A DNA stretch of 44,542 nucleotides from Pseudomonas graminis (GCF_004364335.1 NZ_SOCR01000021.1:1-44542), one strand, 5' to 3'. Counted from the first letter of the stretch, positions 8,099-18,325 are shown. Made by a program: numbers and translations. The notes: generated by a model not told the origin, from the letters alone.

Positions 8099-9381
8099 TC
8101 ACTTCCTCCGTGACGCGCCAGCAAGCCATTCCAGGGCCTCGGCTACGCAGTAAAAAGACCCGAACAGAACAATCTCGTCGTCGGCTGTCGCGTGGGCGCA
8201 CTGAGCTTCAAGTGCCAGCGCGATACTCGGGTGAGACGTCACGCGAGCGCCAAGGTTCTGCAACGCCTGTTCGATCTCTTGCGCCGGACGACTGCGTGGC
8301 GTTGGCAGCGGTGCCACGGCCCAGCTGCTGAACGTGTCGCTCAACTGCGCCAGTACGCCTGGCAGGTCTTTGTCACTGAGCAGACCGAACACCGCCAGCC
8401 GCTTGCCCGCCACCGGTCGCTGATTCAGGCGTTGGGCGAGAAACGTTGCCGCATGGGGGTTATGGCCGACATCCAGCAGAAGGCTCAGCGATTTGCCCTG
8501 CCAGTCGATGCTGCGACGATCAAGTCGCCCGGTGACGCGCGTATTGACGAGCGCATCGCGAAGGGTCGCCTCATCCCACGGCAATTCCAGCAGCAGATAG
8601 GCCTGCAGCGCCAGAGCCGCGTTTTGCATGGGCATGTCGAGCAACGGCAACGAACTCAGCTCGACTTTTCGGCCGCTTGAGTCGGTACCCGACCAGTCCC
8701 ACCCCGCCGCGCCGATCCGCAGATCGAAATCGCGACCGCGCAGCGACAGTGGGCAATTCAGTGCCTGTGCCTTGTCGAGCAGCGGCTGCGGTGGATCAAG
8801 ATCGCCGCACAGCGCGGGACGTCCTTCACGGAATATCCCGGCCTTCTCGAAGGCCACGGTTTCGCGGGTATTGCCCAGAAATTCTGCGTGATCGACGCCA
8901 ATACTGGTGACGAGCGCCAGGTCGGCGTCGATCAGGTTGACCGTATCGAGCCGCCCGCCGAGCCCCACTTCCAGCACCACCACATCCAGCCCGGCCTGCC
9001 CGAACAGCCAGAACGCCGCCAGCGTGCCCATTTCGAAATAGGTCAGGCTAATGTCGCCCCGGCCACGCTCGACCACCTCGAACGCCGCGCAGAGCTCGGC
9101 GTCGCTGGCTTCAACGCCCTGCACCTGCACACGCTCGTTGTAGCGCAGCAGGTGAGGCGAGCTGTAAACGCCGACCTTCAGGCCCTGGGCTTGCAATAGA
9201 GAAGCAACGAATGCGCAGGTCGAGCCCTTGCCGTTGGTGCCGGTGACCGTGATCACTTTCGGCGCCGGCCGGGTCAGGCCCATCTGCGTCGCCACTTGCT
9301 GCGAACGCTCCAGCCCCATGTCGATGGCCGACGGGTGCAACTTTTCCAGGTAGCTGAGCCAGTCGCTCAAAGAGCGTGCGG

Positions 9382-9385
<4 letters not shown>
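8099..9385 (-). CDS. folC: Bifunctional folylpolyglutamate/dihydrofolate synthase
   Basis: FolC adds glutamate to dihydropteroate and extends the polyglutamate tail of tetrahydrofolate. The Mur-ligase-like ATP site is VTGTNGKGST (about residues 47-56). LLRYNERVQV, LEVGLGGRLDTVNLI and the DVGHNPHA segment further on are also typical. The protein has 428 residues, as expected. Its ATG overlaps the accD stop as ATGA, implying translational coupling. accD-folC pairing is conserved in gammaproteobacteria and links fatty-acid and folate genes only by position. Confidence 0.96.
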
Positions 9386-10302
<917 letters not shown>

Positions 10303-10585
10303 GCTTTCTTTCTCCAGTACCGATGGCTCGAACGCGATGGCAGTCGGTGCCATGCGCATGCCCTTAAACCAATGTCATATAAGGTGCTGCGAAATGCCGT
10401 ACAACGATCGGCGCGAAGCCTGACCAGCCGAACCTACACTCACGAACACCACTCTCAACTTCCATCACGAGACGCAAGACGTCTTCGCTCAATCAATTCG
10501 GCCACGCGTATCAGCGCATGGCAGGCTAGTGGACGGCGACCGTTGGTCCTCCGTCACATCACAGCCGATGTTGCCGGACAACTGC
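10303..10585. other. accD-trpF spacer, 283 bases without a gene
   Basis: I see no open frame with a ribosome site here. The minus strand contains AT-rich stretches around 10370-10385 that could hold the accD promoter, but I cannot define boxes. A small palindrome AAGACGTCTT (about 10474-10483) is the only symmetric element noticed, and no convincing terminator follows trpF. Confidence 0.4.
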
Positions 10586-11206
10586 CTAGGCGCCGTGTAC
10601 TGCGCTCATGAACGCACGGATCTTGTCGTGATCCTTCAGGCCTTTGGATTTTTCCACCCCGCCGCTCACGTCAACCGCGTAGGGATGCACCTGCGCGATG
10701 GCCTGAGAAACGTTGGCCGAGGTCAGGCCACCGGCGAGAATCACCGGCTTGCTCAAGTGTTTTGGAATCAGCGCCCAATCGAAGGTTTCCCCCGTCCCGC
10801 CCGGGATACCGGCGACGTAGGTGTCGAGCAGGATGCCGCAGGCGTTGGCGTAGGCATCGCAGGTGGCCACGATGTCATCGCCGGCCTGAACCCGCAGCGC
10901 TTTGATGTAGGGGCGGTTATAGCCTTCGCACTGCTCCGGGGTTTCATCGCCGTGAAACTGAATGAGGTCTAGGGGAACGACGTCGAGCAGCGCTTTCAAG
11001 TCAGCGCGTTCTGCATTCACGAACAGGCCAACGGTGCTGACGAAGGGTGGCAGCGCAGCGACGATCGCCTGGGCCTGCTCAACCGTCACGAAGCGCGGGC
11101 TTGGGGGATAAAACACCAGCCCAATGGCATCGGCTCCCGCTTCTACGGCGGCCAACGCATCTTCTATGCAGGTAATCCCGCAGATCTTGCTGCGAACGGC
11201 TGACAT
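10586..11206 (-). CDS. trpF: Phosphoribosylanthranilate isomerase
   Basis: TrpF catalyses the Amadori rearrangement of phosphoribosylanthranilate in tryptophan synthesis. It is a 206-residue TIM barrel. The general base Cys9 lies in KICGIT, and the general acid Asp128 in LLDTYVAGIPGGTG. PPSPRFV and the phosphate-binding LAGGLTSANV and DVSGGVE loops are present. It is unlinked to other trp genes, as in other pseudomonads, where trpF sits between truA and accD. A GAGG about nine bases before the ATG is the likely ribosome site. Confidence 0.97.
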   Translation of the reverse strand: MSAVRSKICGITCIEDALAAVEAGADAIGLVFYPPSPRFVTVEQAQAIVAALPPFVSTVGLFVNAERADLKALLDVVPLDLIQFHGDETPEQCEGYNRPYIKALRVQAGDDIVATCDAYANACGILLDTYVAGIPGGTGETFDWALIPKHLSKPVILAGGLTSANVSQAIAQVHPYAVDVSGGVEKSKGLKDHDKIRAFMSAVHGA

Positions 11207-11265
11207 GTAGTGGAGACCTCAAGCCTTGCGAAAGTCACGGATGGTAGCAAATGCAGTCACTCGCG

Positions 11266-12132
11266 TCAGCCGTCCAGTTCCGTGAAGCCGGTGAGAAAAT
11301 GCGGGCCGATGTAGCGATCCGGTAATGGGAACTCGTCGCGGTATTCCACCTGAACCAGGTACAGGCCGAAAGGATGAGCTGTCACACCGCCGGTTCTTCG
11401 AACCCGACTTTCGAGCACTTCCTTCGCCCACTCGACCGGCCGCTCCCCTGCCCCGATGGTCATCAGCACACCGGCAATGTTGCGCACCATGTGATGCAGG
11501 AAAGCATTGGCGCGGACATCGATGACAATCATCTTGCCGTGGCGGGTGACGCGCAGGTGGTGGAGCTGCTTGATCGGCGACTTGGCCTGGCACTGGCCGG
11601 CGCGGAACGCACTGAAATCATGGGTGCCGACCAGATGCTCGGCGGCCAGCGCCATTCGCTCGGCATCCAGCGGACGATGGTTCCAGGTGATTTCCTGGCC
11701 CAGGTGCGCCGGGCGGATCTGATCGTTGTAGATCACGTAGCGATAGCGACGGGCGATGGCCTTGAAGCGCGCGTGAAAGTGCGCGGGCATGACCTTGGCC
11801 CAGGTCACGCTGATGTCATGGGGCAGATTGATATTGGCGCCCATGGTCCAGGCTTTCATGCTGCGCTCGGCCCGGGTGTCGAAATGCACCACCTGACCGC
11901 ACGCATGAACACCCGCATCGGTGCGCCCGGCGCACATCAGCGACACCGGCGAATCCGCGACTTTCGACAGGGCATTTTCCAGCGTCTCCTGAACGGTCAG
12001 CACGCCGGTCAACTGGCGCTGCCAGCCGCTGTAGCGCGAGCCTTTGTATTCCACGCCCAGGGCGATTCTGGAAAAACCCTCGGCGGCCAGTTCGGCTGCC
12101 GCTGTTTCTGCCTCGGTGTCTGTAGTTGCCAA
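11266..12132 (-). CDS. truA: tRNA pseudouridine(38-40) synthase
   Basis: TruA makes pseudouridine at positions 38-40 of the tRNA anticodon arm. The catalytic Asp is in CAGRTDAGVHA (D72 by the start used here). FHARFKAIARRYRY and the late FLHHMVRNIAGVL are also family hallmarks. The start is uncertain: no ATG opens the frame. TTG 12130-12132 (MATTDTEAET) gives 288 residues and a leader of roughly 27 bases behind the TATAAT box. A TTG at 12159 would sit at or before the predicted transcript start. The N-terminal 15 residues before EGFSRIALG are low-complexity and probably dispensable. Confidence 0.9.
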   Translation of the reverse strand: MATTDTEAETAAAELAAEGFSRIALGVEYKGSRYSGWQRQLTGVLTVQETLENALSKVADSPVSLMCAGRTDAGVHACGQVVHFDTRAERSMKAWTMGANINLPHDISVTWAKVMPAHFHARFKAIARRYRYVIYNDQIRPAHLGQEITWNHRPLDAERMALAAEHLVGTHDFSAFRAGQCQAKSPIKQLHHLRVTRHGKMIVIDVRANAFLHHMVRNIAGVLMTIGAGERPVEWAKEVLESRVRRTGGVTAHPFGLYLVQVEYRDEFPLPDRYIGPHFLTGFTELDG

Positions 12133-12167
12133 GAGCTTAAAGCCTGTCGATGTGCGCAAGGGCGGCC

Positions 12168-12173
12168 ATTATA
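12168..12173 (-). promoter_or_regulatory. Candidate -10 box of truA
   Basis: A perfect TATAAT on the minus strand, preceded by T-rich sequence, 36 bases upstream of the proposed truA TTG. I found no clear -35, so this may be an AT-rich match or an activator-dependent promoter. It supports truA having its own transcript rather than only read-through from fimV. Confidence 0.45.
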
Positions 12174-12258
12174 CGGATCGAAAAAAAAGACGCCATCGCC
12201 AGTGGCCAACGGTTCACCCGGTGCGAAGGAGAAGCCGAAAGGCCCGCCCCGGAAACGC

Positions 12259-12290
12259 AAACGACCGCCGAAGCGGTCGTTTTTTGCAGC
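12259..12290 (-). terminator. Hairpin after fimV, probable terminator
   Basis: Ten-base arms AAACGACCGC (12259-12268) and GCGGTCGTTT (12273-12282). On the minus strand the loop is the stable C(UUCG)G tetraloop, as is common in terminators, but the following tract is TTTGCGTTT, an imperfect U run. On the plus strand the hairpin is followed by eight T. It lies 20 bases after the fimV stop. Confidence 0.6.
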
Positions 12291-12301
12291 ACTGAATCGG
12301 G

Positions 12302-15118
12302 TCAGACGAGGCGCGACAGCATGTCCCGCGCTTCGGTCTTCTGGCCATCGTCGCCTTCGGCCACCACCTCATCGAGAATGTCGCGCGCCCCATCGGCGTC
12401 GCCCATTTCGATGTAGGCCCGGGCGAGGTCCAGCTTGGTGGCCGCTTCGTCGGTACCCGAGAGGAAGTCGAATTCAGGCTCGTCATCCGCCAGCAGCGCG
12501 TCGTCTTCGGTGAAACGAGGCGATGCGTCCACAGGCTTGTCCAACGGCGTGTCGAACGGCTTGGCGATCGGCGGCTGCTCCAGGCTCTGGGAAAGACGGT
12601 CCAGCTCGGCATTGACGTCGTCGATCTCGGACGCGAACGCCTCGGACGCTTGCTCAGTTTCCATCTCGTCAGCCAGCGAAAGATCGAAATCGGCCGGCAA
12701 CTCGATGTCATCTTCCAGCCCGGGCTGGGTTGCGCCCAAGGCTGCAGGCTGTTCGAACGGAGGCAGATCACGCAGATCGTCTTCCATCCCCAGCAGGTAA
12801 TCGTCTTCAGCCTTCAGCGCCGGCTGATCTTCCGCCAGATTGAGGTCGAAATCGTCCAGATCGGCCGGTTCGGCGGCGCCGGATGTCGCCTGCTGCTCAC
12901 GCAGAATCGCGTCGAAGTCCAGGTCATCAGACGCCGATGCGGCAAATGGCGCGTCCAGGTCAAGATCGTCCAGGGCAGCGTTGTCCTGCGCGGCAGCACG
13001 GTTCGGCGCCGCAGCAGGCGATTCGCTGTCCAGATCATCCAGGCTCAAATCAAAGGCGTTGTCGAACTCTTCGTCCAGCGGCACTTCGGTCACCGTTTCG
13101 GCAGCCAGGGCAGGCTGCGCGACGACTTCAGGCTCGTCGTGAAGCAGCTCTTCAACGTACTTGGCGTCCATTTCCGCCGCCAAAGCCGCCGCCGCTGCCA
13201 CACCCGCTACCGCCGCAGCTGCTGCCGCCATGGAGGGATAGCGGGATTTCAGCTCTTCGACTTCAGCGTGGTTCTTTCCCGTGGCCACCAGTTGCCGCTC
13301 CTGCGCGACAAACCCGGATTTGTTGTCCTGCTCGGCATAGACTTCCATGAGCTTGAGACGCAAATCGCTGCGCTGTGGCTCGTGCTTGATGGCGTCTTCG
13401 AGAACCGCAGCGGCCTGATTGGTGCGGCCGTATGCGATATGGATTTCGGCTTGAACGAGCGCGTCAGCCGGGTGTTCGCGGACCGGCTCGGCGACGGTCG
13501 GCGCCGGCGGCGTCTTTGCGTGGGGCGCCGGCGCCTCCAGGCCTTCGAAGCTGCTGGCAGGCATGTCCATGTCGGACGCGAAGTCCGATTCTTCGGACAA
13601 TGCCCGCGCCATCTGACGGTGCCGCTCGGCTTCGATCAGCGCATTGCGTCGGCGAGCCAGAAGCAACAGAAGCAGCAGCAACACCAACAGTGCGCCGCCA
13701 CCGATCAGGCCCATGAGCACCGGGCTGGCGAGAATCTTGTCGAGGGCGCTACGGTTGTCTTCATCGACCACCGGCTCAGTCGGGACAATCAGCGCTTGAT
13801 CAGGGGTTGCGCTGGTGACCGCCGCCCCATCAACCGGCAATGCGTCTTCGGGGGCGATTTCATTGGGTGCCTTGCCTGCGACATCAGGCGCTGCCGTGTT
13901 CGGCACCACCTGGGCCTGCATCGCCGGGTTGGCGGCATTATTTGGATTGGTCACGCTGTTGGGGCTGACAGCGGGGTTGGCAGGATTGGCGGCATCAATG
14001 GGCGGTGGAACCGCTGCGCCGGACGCCTGCATCTTGGCCAGTTGGTCATTCTTCAGCTGAATCAGACGCTGCAGTTTGTCGACCTGGCTTTGCAGGTCGG
14101 TCATGCGGCTCTTCAGCTCGGCATTGTCCCGGCGGGTGGTATCCAGGCTTTCCTGGGTGGTCGCCAGCTGGTTGCTGATATCGGCATTGTCGCCCGCCTT
14201 GCCTTTCGCACCCGCCTTGTTGGCAGAGACGAGGCTGAGATTGTCCTTGGCGTCGATCTGCGACGGCGCTGACCCGGCGCGGTCACGACGGGTCGCATCG
14301 ACCTGACGCGCGCCGCTCGGCAGGCGTCGGCCTTCGCGCCAGGCACGATTCTGCTCGGCCACTTCAGCCACTGCGCGCGGCTGCGCCAGCGCTGTTGATT
14401 CCTGGGGCGACGGCAGACGCAACACCTGGCCTTTTTTCAGGCGGTTGATGTTGCCGGCGATAAAGGCATCAGGGTTCAACGCCTGAATCGCCAGCATGGT
14501 CTGCTGCACAGTGCCGCCATTTTTCACGCGTGCGGCAATTTCCCACAGCGTGTCGTTATTGGCGGTGGTGTATTGGGTGAACTTGGGTTCCGGCGCCGGC
14601 GCTGGAGCGGGCGTCGGAGGCGTAGCGGCCGGTGCCTCGGCGGCGGGCGCCGGGGCAGGTGCGGCGCTCGGTGCCGTCGAAGGCAGTTGAGCGGCGGCCG
14701 CAGCGGCTTGCGGCGAGAATTTCGGCGGGTCCAGTAACAGGCTGTACTCGCGCAGCGCACGGCCATTGGGCCAGAGCACTTGAACGAGGAACTTCACATA
14801 CGGGTCGCGGATGGGTTTGGTGGAGGTGATGCGCAGAACGCTCTTGCCGCCAGGATTGACGACCGGGGTAAAGGTCAGGTCATCCAGGATCGCCACCCGG
14901 CCCACGCCGGCCTGAGCGAATTCCGCAGACGTCGCCAGACTCGGCACCACCTGAGAGGCATTGAGGTCCTGCACTTCCGTCAGCTCGATTTCGGCCAACA
15001 GCGGCTGATTCAGGGTCGACTTCACGGTCAGACCGCCGAGACCGAGCGCTTGGGCCATTCCCGATGACAGCGCCGACGCCGCAGCGATTGCTAAAACGAG
15101 TTTACGAACCTGAACCAT
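12302..15118 (-). CDS. fimV: FimV/HubP-like polar hub protein with LysM domain
   Basis: A 938-residue inner-membrane protein that organises the cell pole and type IV pilus/twitching in Pseudomonas. A signal-like N terminus (LVLAIAAASALSSGMAQA) is followed by the conserved FimV N-terminal domain (LGGLTVKSTLNQPLLAEIEL to about residue 135). Next come a Pro/Ala linker, a LysM peptidoglycan-binding domain (DTLWEIAARVKNG to LRLPS, about 188-237), and a coiled coil around 310-360. One membrane helix (GLIGGGALLVLLLLLLLLARRR) leads to an acidic cytoplasmic part with TPR-like helices (ADALVQAEIHIAYGRTNQAA). The C-terminal FimV motif is KLDLARAYIEMGDADGARDILDEV. The order asd-like, fimV, truA is the Pseudomonas one. 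Confidence 0.94.
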   Translation of the reverse strand: MVQVRKLVLAIAAASALSSGMAQALGLGGLTVKSTLNQPLLAEIELTEVQDLNASQVVPSLATSAEFAQAGVGRVAILDDLTFTPVVNPGGKSVLRITSTKPIRDPYVKFLVQVLWPNGRALREYSLLLDPPKFSPQAAAAAAQLPSTAPSAAPAPAPAAEAPAATPPTPAPAPAPEPKFTQYTTANNDTLWEIAARVKNGGTVQQTMLAIQALNPDAFIAGNINRLKKGQVLRLPSPQESTALAQPRAVAEVAEQNRAWREGRRLPSGARQVDATRRDRAGSAPSQIDAKDNLSLVSANKAGAKGKAGDNADISNQLATTQESLDTTRRDNAELKSRMTDLQSQVDKLQRLIQLKNDQLAKMQASGAAVPPPIDAANPANPAVSPNSVTNPNNAANPAMQAQVVPNTAAPDVAGKAPNEIAPEDALPVDGAAVTSATPDQALIVPTEPVVDEDNRSALDKILASPVLMGLIGGGALLVLLLLLLLLARRRNALIEAERHRQMARALSEESDFASDMDMPASSFEGLEAPAPHAKTPPAPTVAEPVREHPADALVQAEIHIAYGRTNQAAAVLEDAIKHEPQRSDLRLKLMEVYAEQDNKSGFVAQERQLVATGKNHAEVEELKSRYPSMAAAAAAVAGVAAAAALAAEMDAKYVEELLHDEPEVVAQPALAAETVTEVPLDEEFDNAFDLSLDDLDSESPAAAPNRAAAQDNAALDDLDLDAPFAASASDDLDFDAILREQQATSGAAEPADLDDFDLNLAEDQPALKAEDDYLLGMEDDLRDLPPFEQPAALGATQPGLEDDIELPADFDLSLADEMETEQASEAFASEIDDVNAELDRLSQSLEQPPIAKPFDTPLDKPVDASPRFTEDDALLADDEPEFDFLSGTDEAATKLDLARAYIEMGDADGARDILDEVVAEGDDGQKTEARDMLSRLV

Positions 15119-15234
15119 AGCCCATCCCTTGTTTGAAATTTCCCCGGCAATCGCGAAGATAATGCCTGCTCGGGTGTAGGGCGTATCAACACGCCGCAGC
15201 TAGAATGATTCTTCGAATTGTGGGCAAGTATCTT

Positions 15235-16245
15235 TTACACAACGTCTTTTATCAACAACTCAGCCACCTGCACAGCGTTCAACGCCGCGCCCTTGCGCAC
15301 ATTATCCAGTGTGACCCAGAAATTCAGTTCACAAGCGTCGTCGACGCCCCCGCGCAAACGTCCTACATAGACAGCATCCTGTCCAACCGCGTCGCCCACC
15401 GGCGTAGGGTAATCGCCGGCCTCAACCAGCTCGATGCCTTCGGCAATTTCAAGCGCAGCATTGACCGCCTTGATGTCGACCGGCTCGCGGGTCTGCACCG
15501 ACACGCTCAGACTGTCGCCGAAGAATACCGGCACCTGGATGCAACTCACGCCGACCTTCATTAAAGGCAGCGAGAGCAACTCGCGCAACTCGCTGACCAA
15601 ACGTTTTTCCAGTGGCACATGACCTTCTGCGTCAGGCTTGCCCGCTTGGGCCAGTACGTTGAAGGCCATCTGCCGATCAAACACCTTCGGCTCCAATGGG
15701 CGAACGTTGAGCAGCTCGGCGGTTTGCCGGGCCAATTCGGTAACCCCTTCGCGGCCCATGCTCGACACCGCCAGGCACGCCGTCACGGTGATCCGATCGA
15801 TGTTCAGCAGCGCGCGCAATGGCGCCAGCACCAGCGCGAGGGCGGCGGCGCTGGAACTTGGACAGGCCACCTGCTGCGGTTTGGCCAGATCAACCAGGCG
15901 GGCGCCATTGACCTCGGGCACCACGTTCGGCGCCTGCTCCACGGACAATCCGGCAGACAGGTCGATCACCACACAACCGGCGGCCGTGGCGCGCTCGGAG
16001 TAGCTGCGCGTCACGGCGGCGCCTGCTGCGAAGAAGGCAATCCTGGCCTTGTTGAAATCAAACGCGTCGACTTCACGCACGCGGACGTTCTTGCCACGGT
16101 ACGGCACCGAACTGCCGGCCGACTCGACGCTGGCGAGCAGGTGTAAATCGCCGACCGGGAAGTCGCGCTCTTCAAGAATCTGGACGATGGTTTCGCCGAC
16201 AGTACCGGTGGCGCCGATCACGGCGATATCAAAGGACTGACTCAT
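15235..16245 (-). CDS. Aspartate-semialdehyde dehydrogenase-like protein lacking the catalytic cysteine (Usg-like)
   Basis: A 336-residue homologue of Asd. The NADP-binding start MSQSFDIAVIGATGTVGE and the ending DNVRKGAALNAVQVAELLIK are well preserved. In active enzymes the nucleophile lies in a P-N-C-[ST] motif; here the aligned segment reads VACPSSSAAAL, with Ser131 where Cys is expected. The protein is therefore probably not an active dehydrogenase, like E. coli Usg and its Pseudomonas relatives next to fimV. Its role is unknown; association with active Asd is one guess. In other pseudomonads a true asd normally precedes it, but here the upstream neighbour is the DUF1285 gene. Confidence 0.85.
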   Translation of the reverse strand: MSQSFDIAVIGATGTVGETIVQILEERDFPVGDLHLLASVESAGSSVPYRGKNVRVREVDAFDFNKARIAFFAAGAAVTRSYSERATAAGCVVIDLSAGLSVEQAPNVVPEVNGARLVDLAKPQQVACPSSSAAALALVLAPLRALLNIDRITVTACLAVSSMGREGVTELARQTAELLNVRPLEPKVFDRQMAFNVLAQAGKPDAEGHVPLEKRLVSELRELLSLPLMKVGVSCIQVPVFFGDSLSVSVQTREPVDIKAVNAALEIAEGIELVEAGDYPTPVGDAVGQDAVYVGRLRGGVDDACELNFWVTLDNVRKGAALNAVQVAELLIKDVV

Positions 16246-16342
16246 GGAAAAACCTCAGGAAAAATCGGGGGGCGGCACTGTAACTGCCCGGTGAAAGTCA
16301 GGCAATTAACCGCAAGCTCATAGCCGGATGGAAAGGGAACGA

Positions 16343-16906
16343 TCAGGGCTCAAGGCCAATGGGAAAGAACTCGCCACCGCTCCACACCCCCAGCCAGCGC
16401 TGGCCGTCGATTTCACGCACCACAGCAAGGTCCACCAGCTGATAGAAGACGTTACGGTGGATCAGCGCTTCGAGGTTGTTGCGCACATGAACGTAGGGCG
16501 CTGGCTCCTGTGTCTGCGGATCGAGGTCGATACGCAACGGGTGATCAGCCCCCGCCTCCACCACGTCTTCGACGTTGGTGGTGAACCGCAGCAACTGCGA
16601 CTCCCCGCTGCCCTCAACCTCCAGCAGCACCGCCACAAAAGGGGCGTCGTCGACCTTGATGCCAACTTTCTCGACCGGGGTGATCAGAAAGTAATCGTCG
16701 CCGTCGCGGCGAATGATGGTGGAAAACAACCTGACCATCGGCTTGCGACCTATGGGCGTGCCCAGATAGAACCAGGTGCCATCGCGGGCGATGCGCATGT
16801 CGATGTCACCGCAGAAATCCGGGTTCCACAGGTGCACCGGCGGCAAGCCCTTGCCGCTCTTGGCAATCTGGGCCAACAGATCGTTGGCTTTGTCCTGCCC
16901 ACTCAT
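16343..16906 (-). CDS. DUF1285 domain protein
   Basis: A 187-residue soluble protein of the DUF1285 family. Recognisable parts are PPVHLWNPDFCGDIDMRIARDGTWFYLGTPIGRKPMVRLFSTIIRRDGDDYFLITPVEKVGIKVDDAPF, a two-lobed beta-rich fold in known structures. The biochemical role is not known. GAGGAG before the ATG is a strong ribosome site, and the gene starts ten bases after the stop of the DUF4823 lipoprotein gene, so the two are probably cotranscribed. No signal peptide or membrane helix is visible. Confidence 0.88.
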   Translation of the reverse strand: MSGQDKANDLLAQIAKSGKGLPPVHLWNPDFCGDIDMRIARDGTWFYLGTPIGRKPMVRLFSTIIRRDGDDYFLITPVEKVGIKVDDAPFVAVLLEVEGSGESQLLRFTTNVEDVVEAGADHPLRIDLDPQTQEPAPYVHVRNNLEALIHRNVFYQLVDLAVVREIDGQRWLGVWSGGEFFPIGLEP

Positions 16907-16916
16907 ACGCCACTCC

Positions 16917-17522
16917 TCAGCGGGCTTCGACGCCCAGCAAACCCCGAGCGTAAGCTTCCATCGGGGGTCCTAGCAAATCCTCGGGCTTGGTGTCGTACAA
17001 AGTCAGCAGGCCACCGCGGAGGTGAATGCGTGCCGAATCGATGAGATAGCGGGTGTTGGTTTCGATCAGCATCAATTGTATGACGCCGTTGTCGATGCCA
17101 AGACGATCTACCGCTTCCTGGTCCGACCACTCGTCAGACGTACCGATGCGGTCATCAGCCCTGGCGAAACGCGTGTACAGCAGATAGTGCGCGCCGGCGG
17201 CCCGGGCCTCGTTCATCGCGTCATCCAGACCTTCCGGGGCGCGAGCGCGGCGGACCATAGGGAAGTATTCGATAAAACCGTTGAAGGCTTCTTCGGCCAC
17301 GACATTGGGACGCGGGTAGGCGCCGCCCCGGGGAGCAAAGGCGCCTTGGGCGATATAGATGAACGAGTCAGGTTGCACGCGAAAGTTGTTCAACCGGCGG
17401 GTCGAACTGTGATCCAGCAGCCCGGCGTCGCTGAGCTCATCGTGAGCGCCTTGTGCAAGATCGCTGACGTGCATGCAGCCACTCAACGCCAGTAGAGCCA
17501 GCAGTAAAACCAGGCTACGCAT
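16917..17522 (-). CDS. DUF4823 family lipoprotein
   Basis: A 201-residue probable outer-membrane or periplasmic lipoprotein. The start at ATG 17520-17522 (MRSLVLLLALLALSGCM) follows GGAGATAAAA; the open frame begins four codons earlier with TTG. The lipobox LSGC places the lipidated Cys near residue 16. The body (SFIYIAQGAFAPRGGAYPRPNVVAEEAFNGFIEYFPMV, then HYLLYTRFARADDRIG) matches the DUF4823 family as I recall it. The function is unknown. It forms a pair with the DUF1285 gene downstream. Confidence 0.82.
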   Translation of the reverse strand: MRSLVLLLALLALSGCMHVSDLAQGAHDELSDAGLLDHSSTRRLNNFRVQPDSFIYIAQGAFAPRGGAYPRPNVVAEEAFNGFIEYFPMVRRARAPEGLDDAMNEARAAGAHYLLYTRFARADDRIGTSDEWSDQEAVDRLGIDNGVIQLMLIETNTRYLIDSARIHLRGGLLTLYDTKPEDLLGPPMEAYARGLLGVEAR

Positions 17523-17638
17523 TTTTATCTCCAAAGTCCGGCGACGGAAAACCGGCGAATGGCCGGTTAATGCAGCTTTTGCGCCATGTCGGACTTGGAG
17601 AAGGTTTAGCTTGCTGAATCGAGTGTGGTTAAGGCGTT

Positions 17639-18325
17639 TTATTCGGCAGCCGGATCGGGCCGAGAGTCGAGTCGGGCCTCGGGCTTGGCCTCGTGCGTAT
17701 GATCGATATCGCGCTTGCGCTTGTTGCCCATGCGCACGCCGATGTCCATCAGGAACTGGAAGAAACCTTCCTGATCCTCAAGGACATTGCTCCAGAAAGG
17801 CGAGTGGTACAACGCCACCGCGCCGTGCACCAGTGCCCAGGCGGCGCAGTAATGGAAGTACGGAGGCACGTCTTCAAGCTTGCCTTCGGAAATCCGGCCT
17901 TTGATCAGCAAGGTCAGGTGTTCGAAGTTCGAGGCGCGGATCTTGTGCAGCTCTTCAACCAGCTCCGGCACCTGATTGCCTTTGACGACTTTCTCTTCCA
18001 GCCGGTCAAACAGGCGATAACGCTGTGGGTCGCGCATGCGGAATTCAAAGTAGGCACGGGACAGCGCTTCCTTGTCTTTGTCAACATCCGCCGAATGCAA
18101 CAGCTCGTTCAAATCACGCTCGTAGTCGAGCATCAGGCGCAGGTAGATCTCTGCCTTGGATTTGAAATGCTTATAGATCGTGCCTTTGCCGATACCCACG
18201 GCGTCCGCGATCATCTCGACGGTGACGCTGTCTTCGCCCTGTTCGAGGAACAGCTTGAGCGCGGTGTCGAGAATCTCCTGCTCACGGCGGCGAAACTCAC
18301 GGACTTTACGAGGTTCTTTCTGCAT
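17639..18325 (-). CDS. TetR family transcriptional regulator
   Basis: A 228-residue regulator. The N-terminal helix-turn-helix is classic: RRREQEILDTALKLFLEQGEDSVTVEMIADAVGIGKGTIYKHFKSKAEIYLRLM, residues about 11-65. The C-terminal domain binds an unknown ligand. The tail is charged (KRKRDIDHTHEAKPEARLDS). I prefer ATG 18323-18325 (MQKEPRKVREF) because that N terminus is conserved in Pseudomonas; the upstream sequence is CCTCCTCCT, with no Shine-Dalgarno site. A GTG 12 codons upstream is an alternative. A CATAAT box lies close above it, so the leader is short. Its target is unknown; it is next to the rgsA locus, as in P. aeruginosa. Confidence 0.88.
   Translation of the reverse strand: MQKEPRKVREFRRREQEILDTALKLFLEQGEDSVTVEMIADAVGIGKGTIYKHFKSKAEIYLRLMLDYERDLNELLHSADVDKDKEALSRAYFEFRMRDPQRYRLFDRLEEKVVKGNQVPELVEELHKIRASNFEHLTLLIKGRISEGKLEDVPPYFHYCAAWALVHGAVALYHSPFWSNVLEDQEGFFQFLMDIGVRMGNKRKRDIDHTHEAKPEARLDSRPDPAAE

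Noticed and set aside
12650..14272. 540-codon plus-strand frame within fimV
   Set aside because: Antisense to fimV; repetitive composition follows the acidic fimV repeats.
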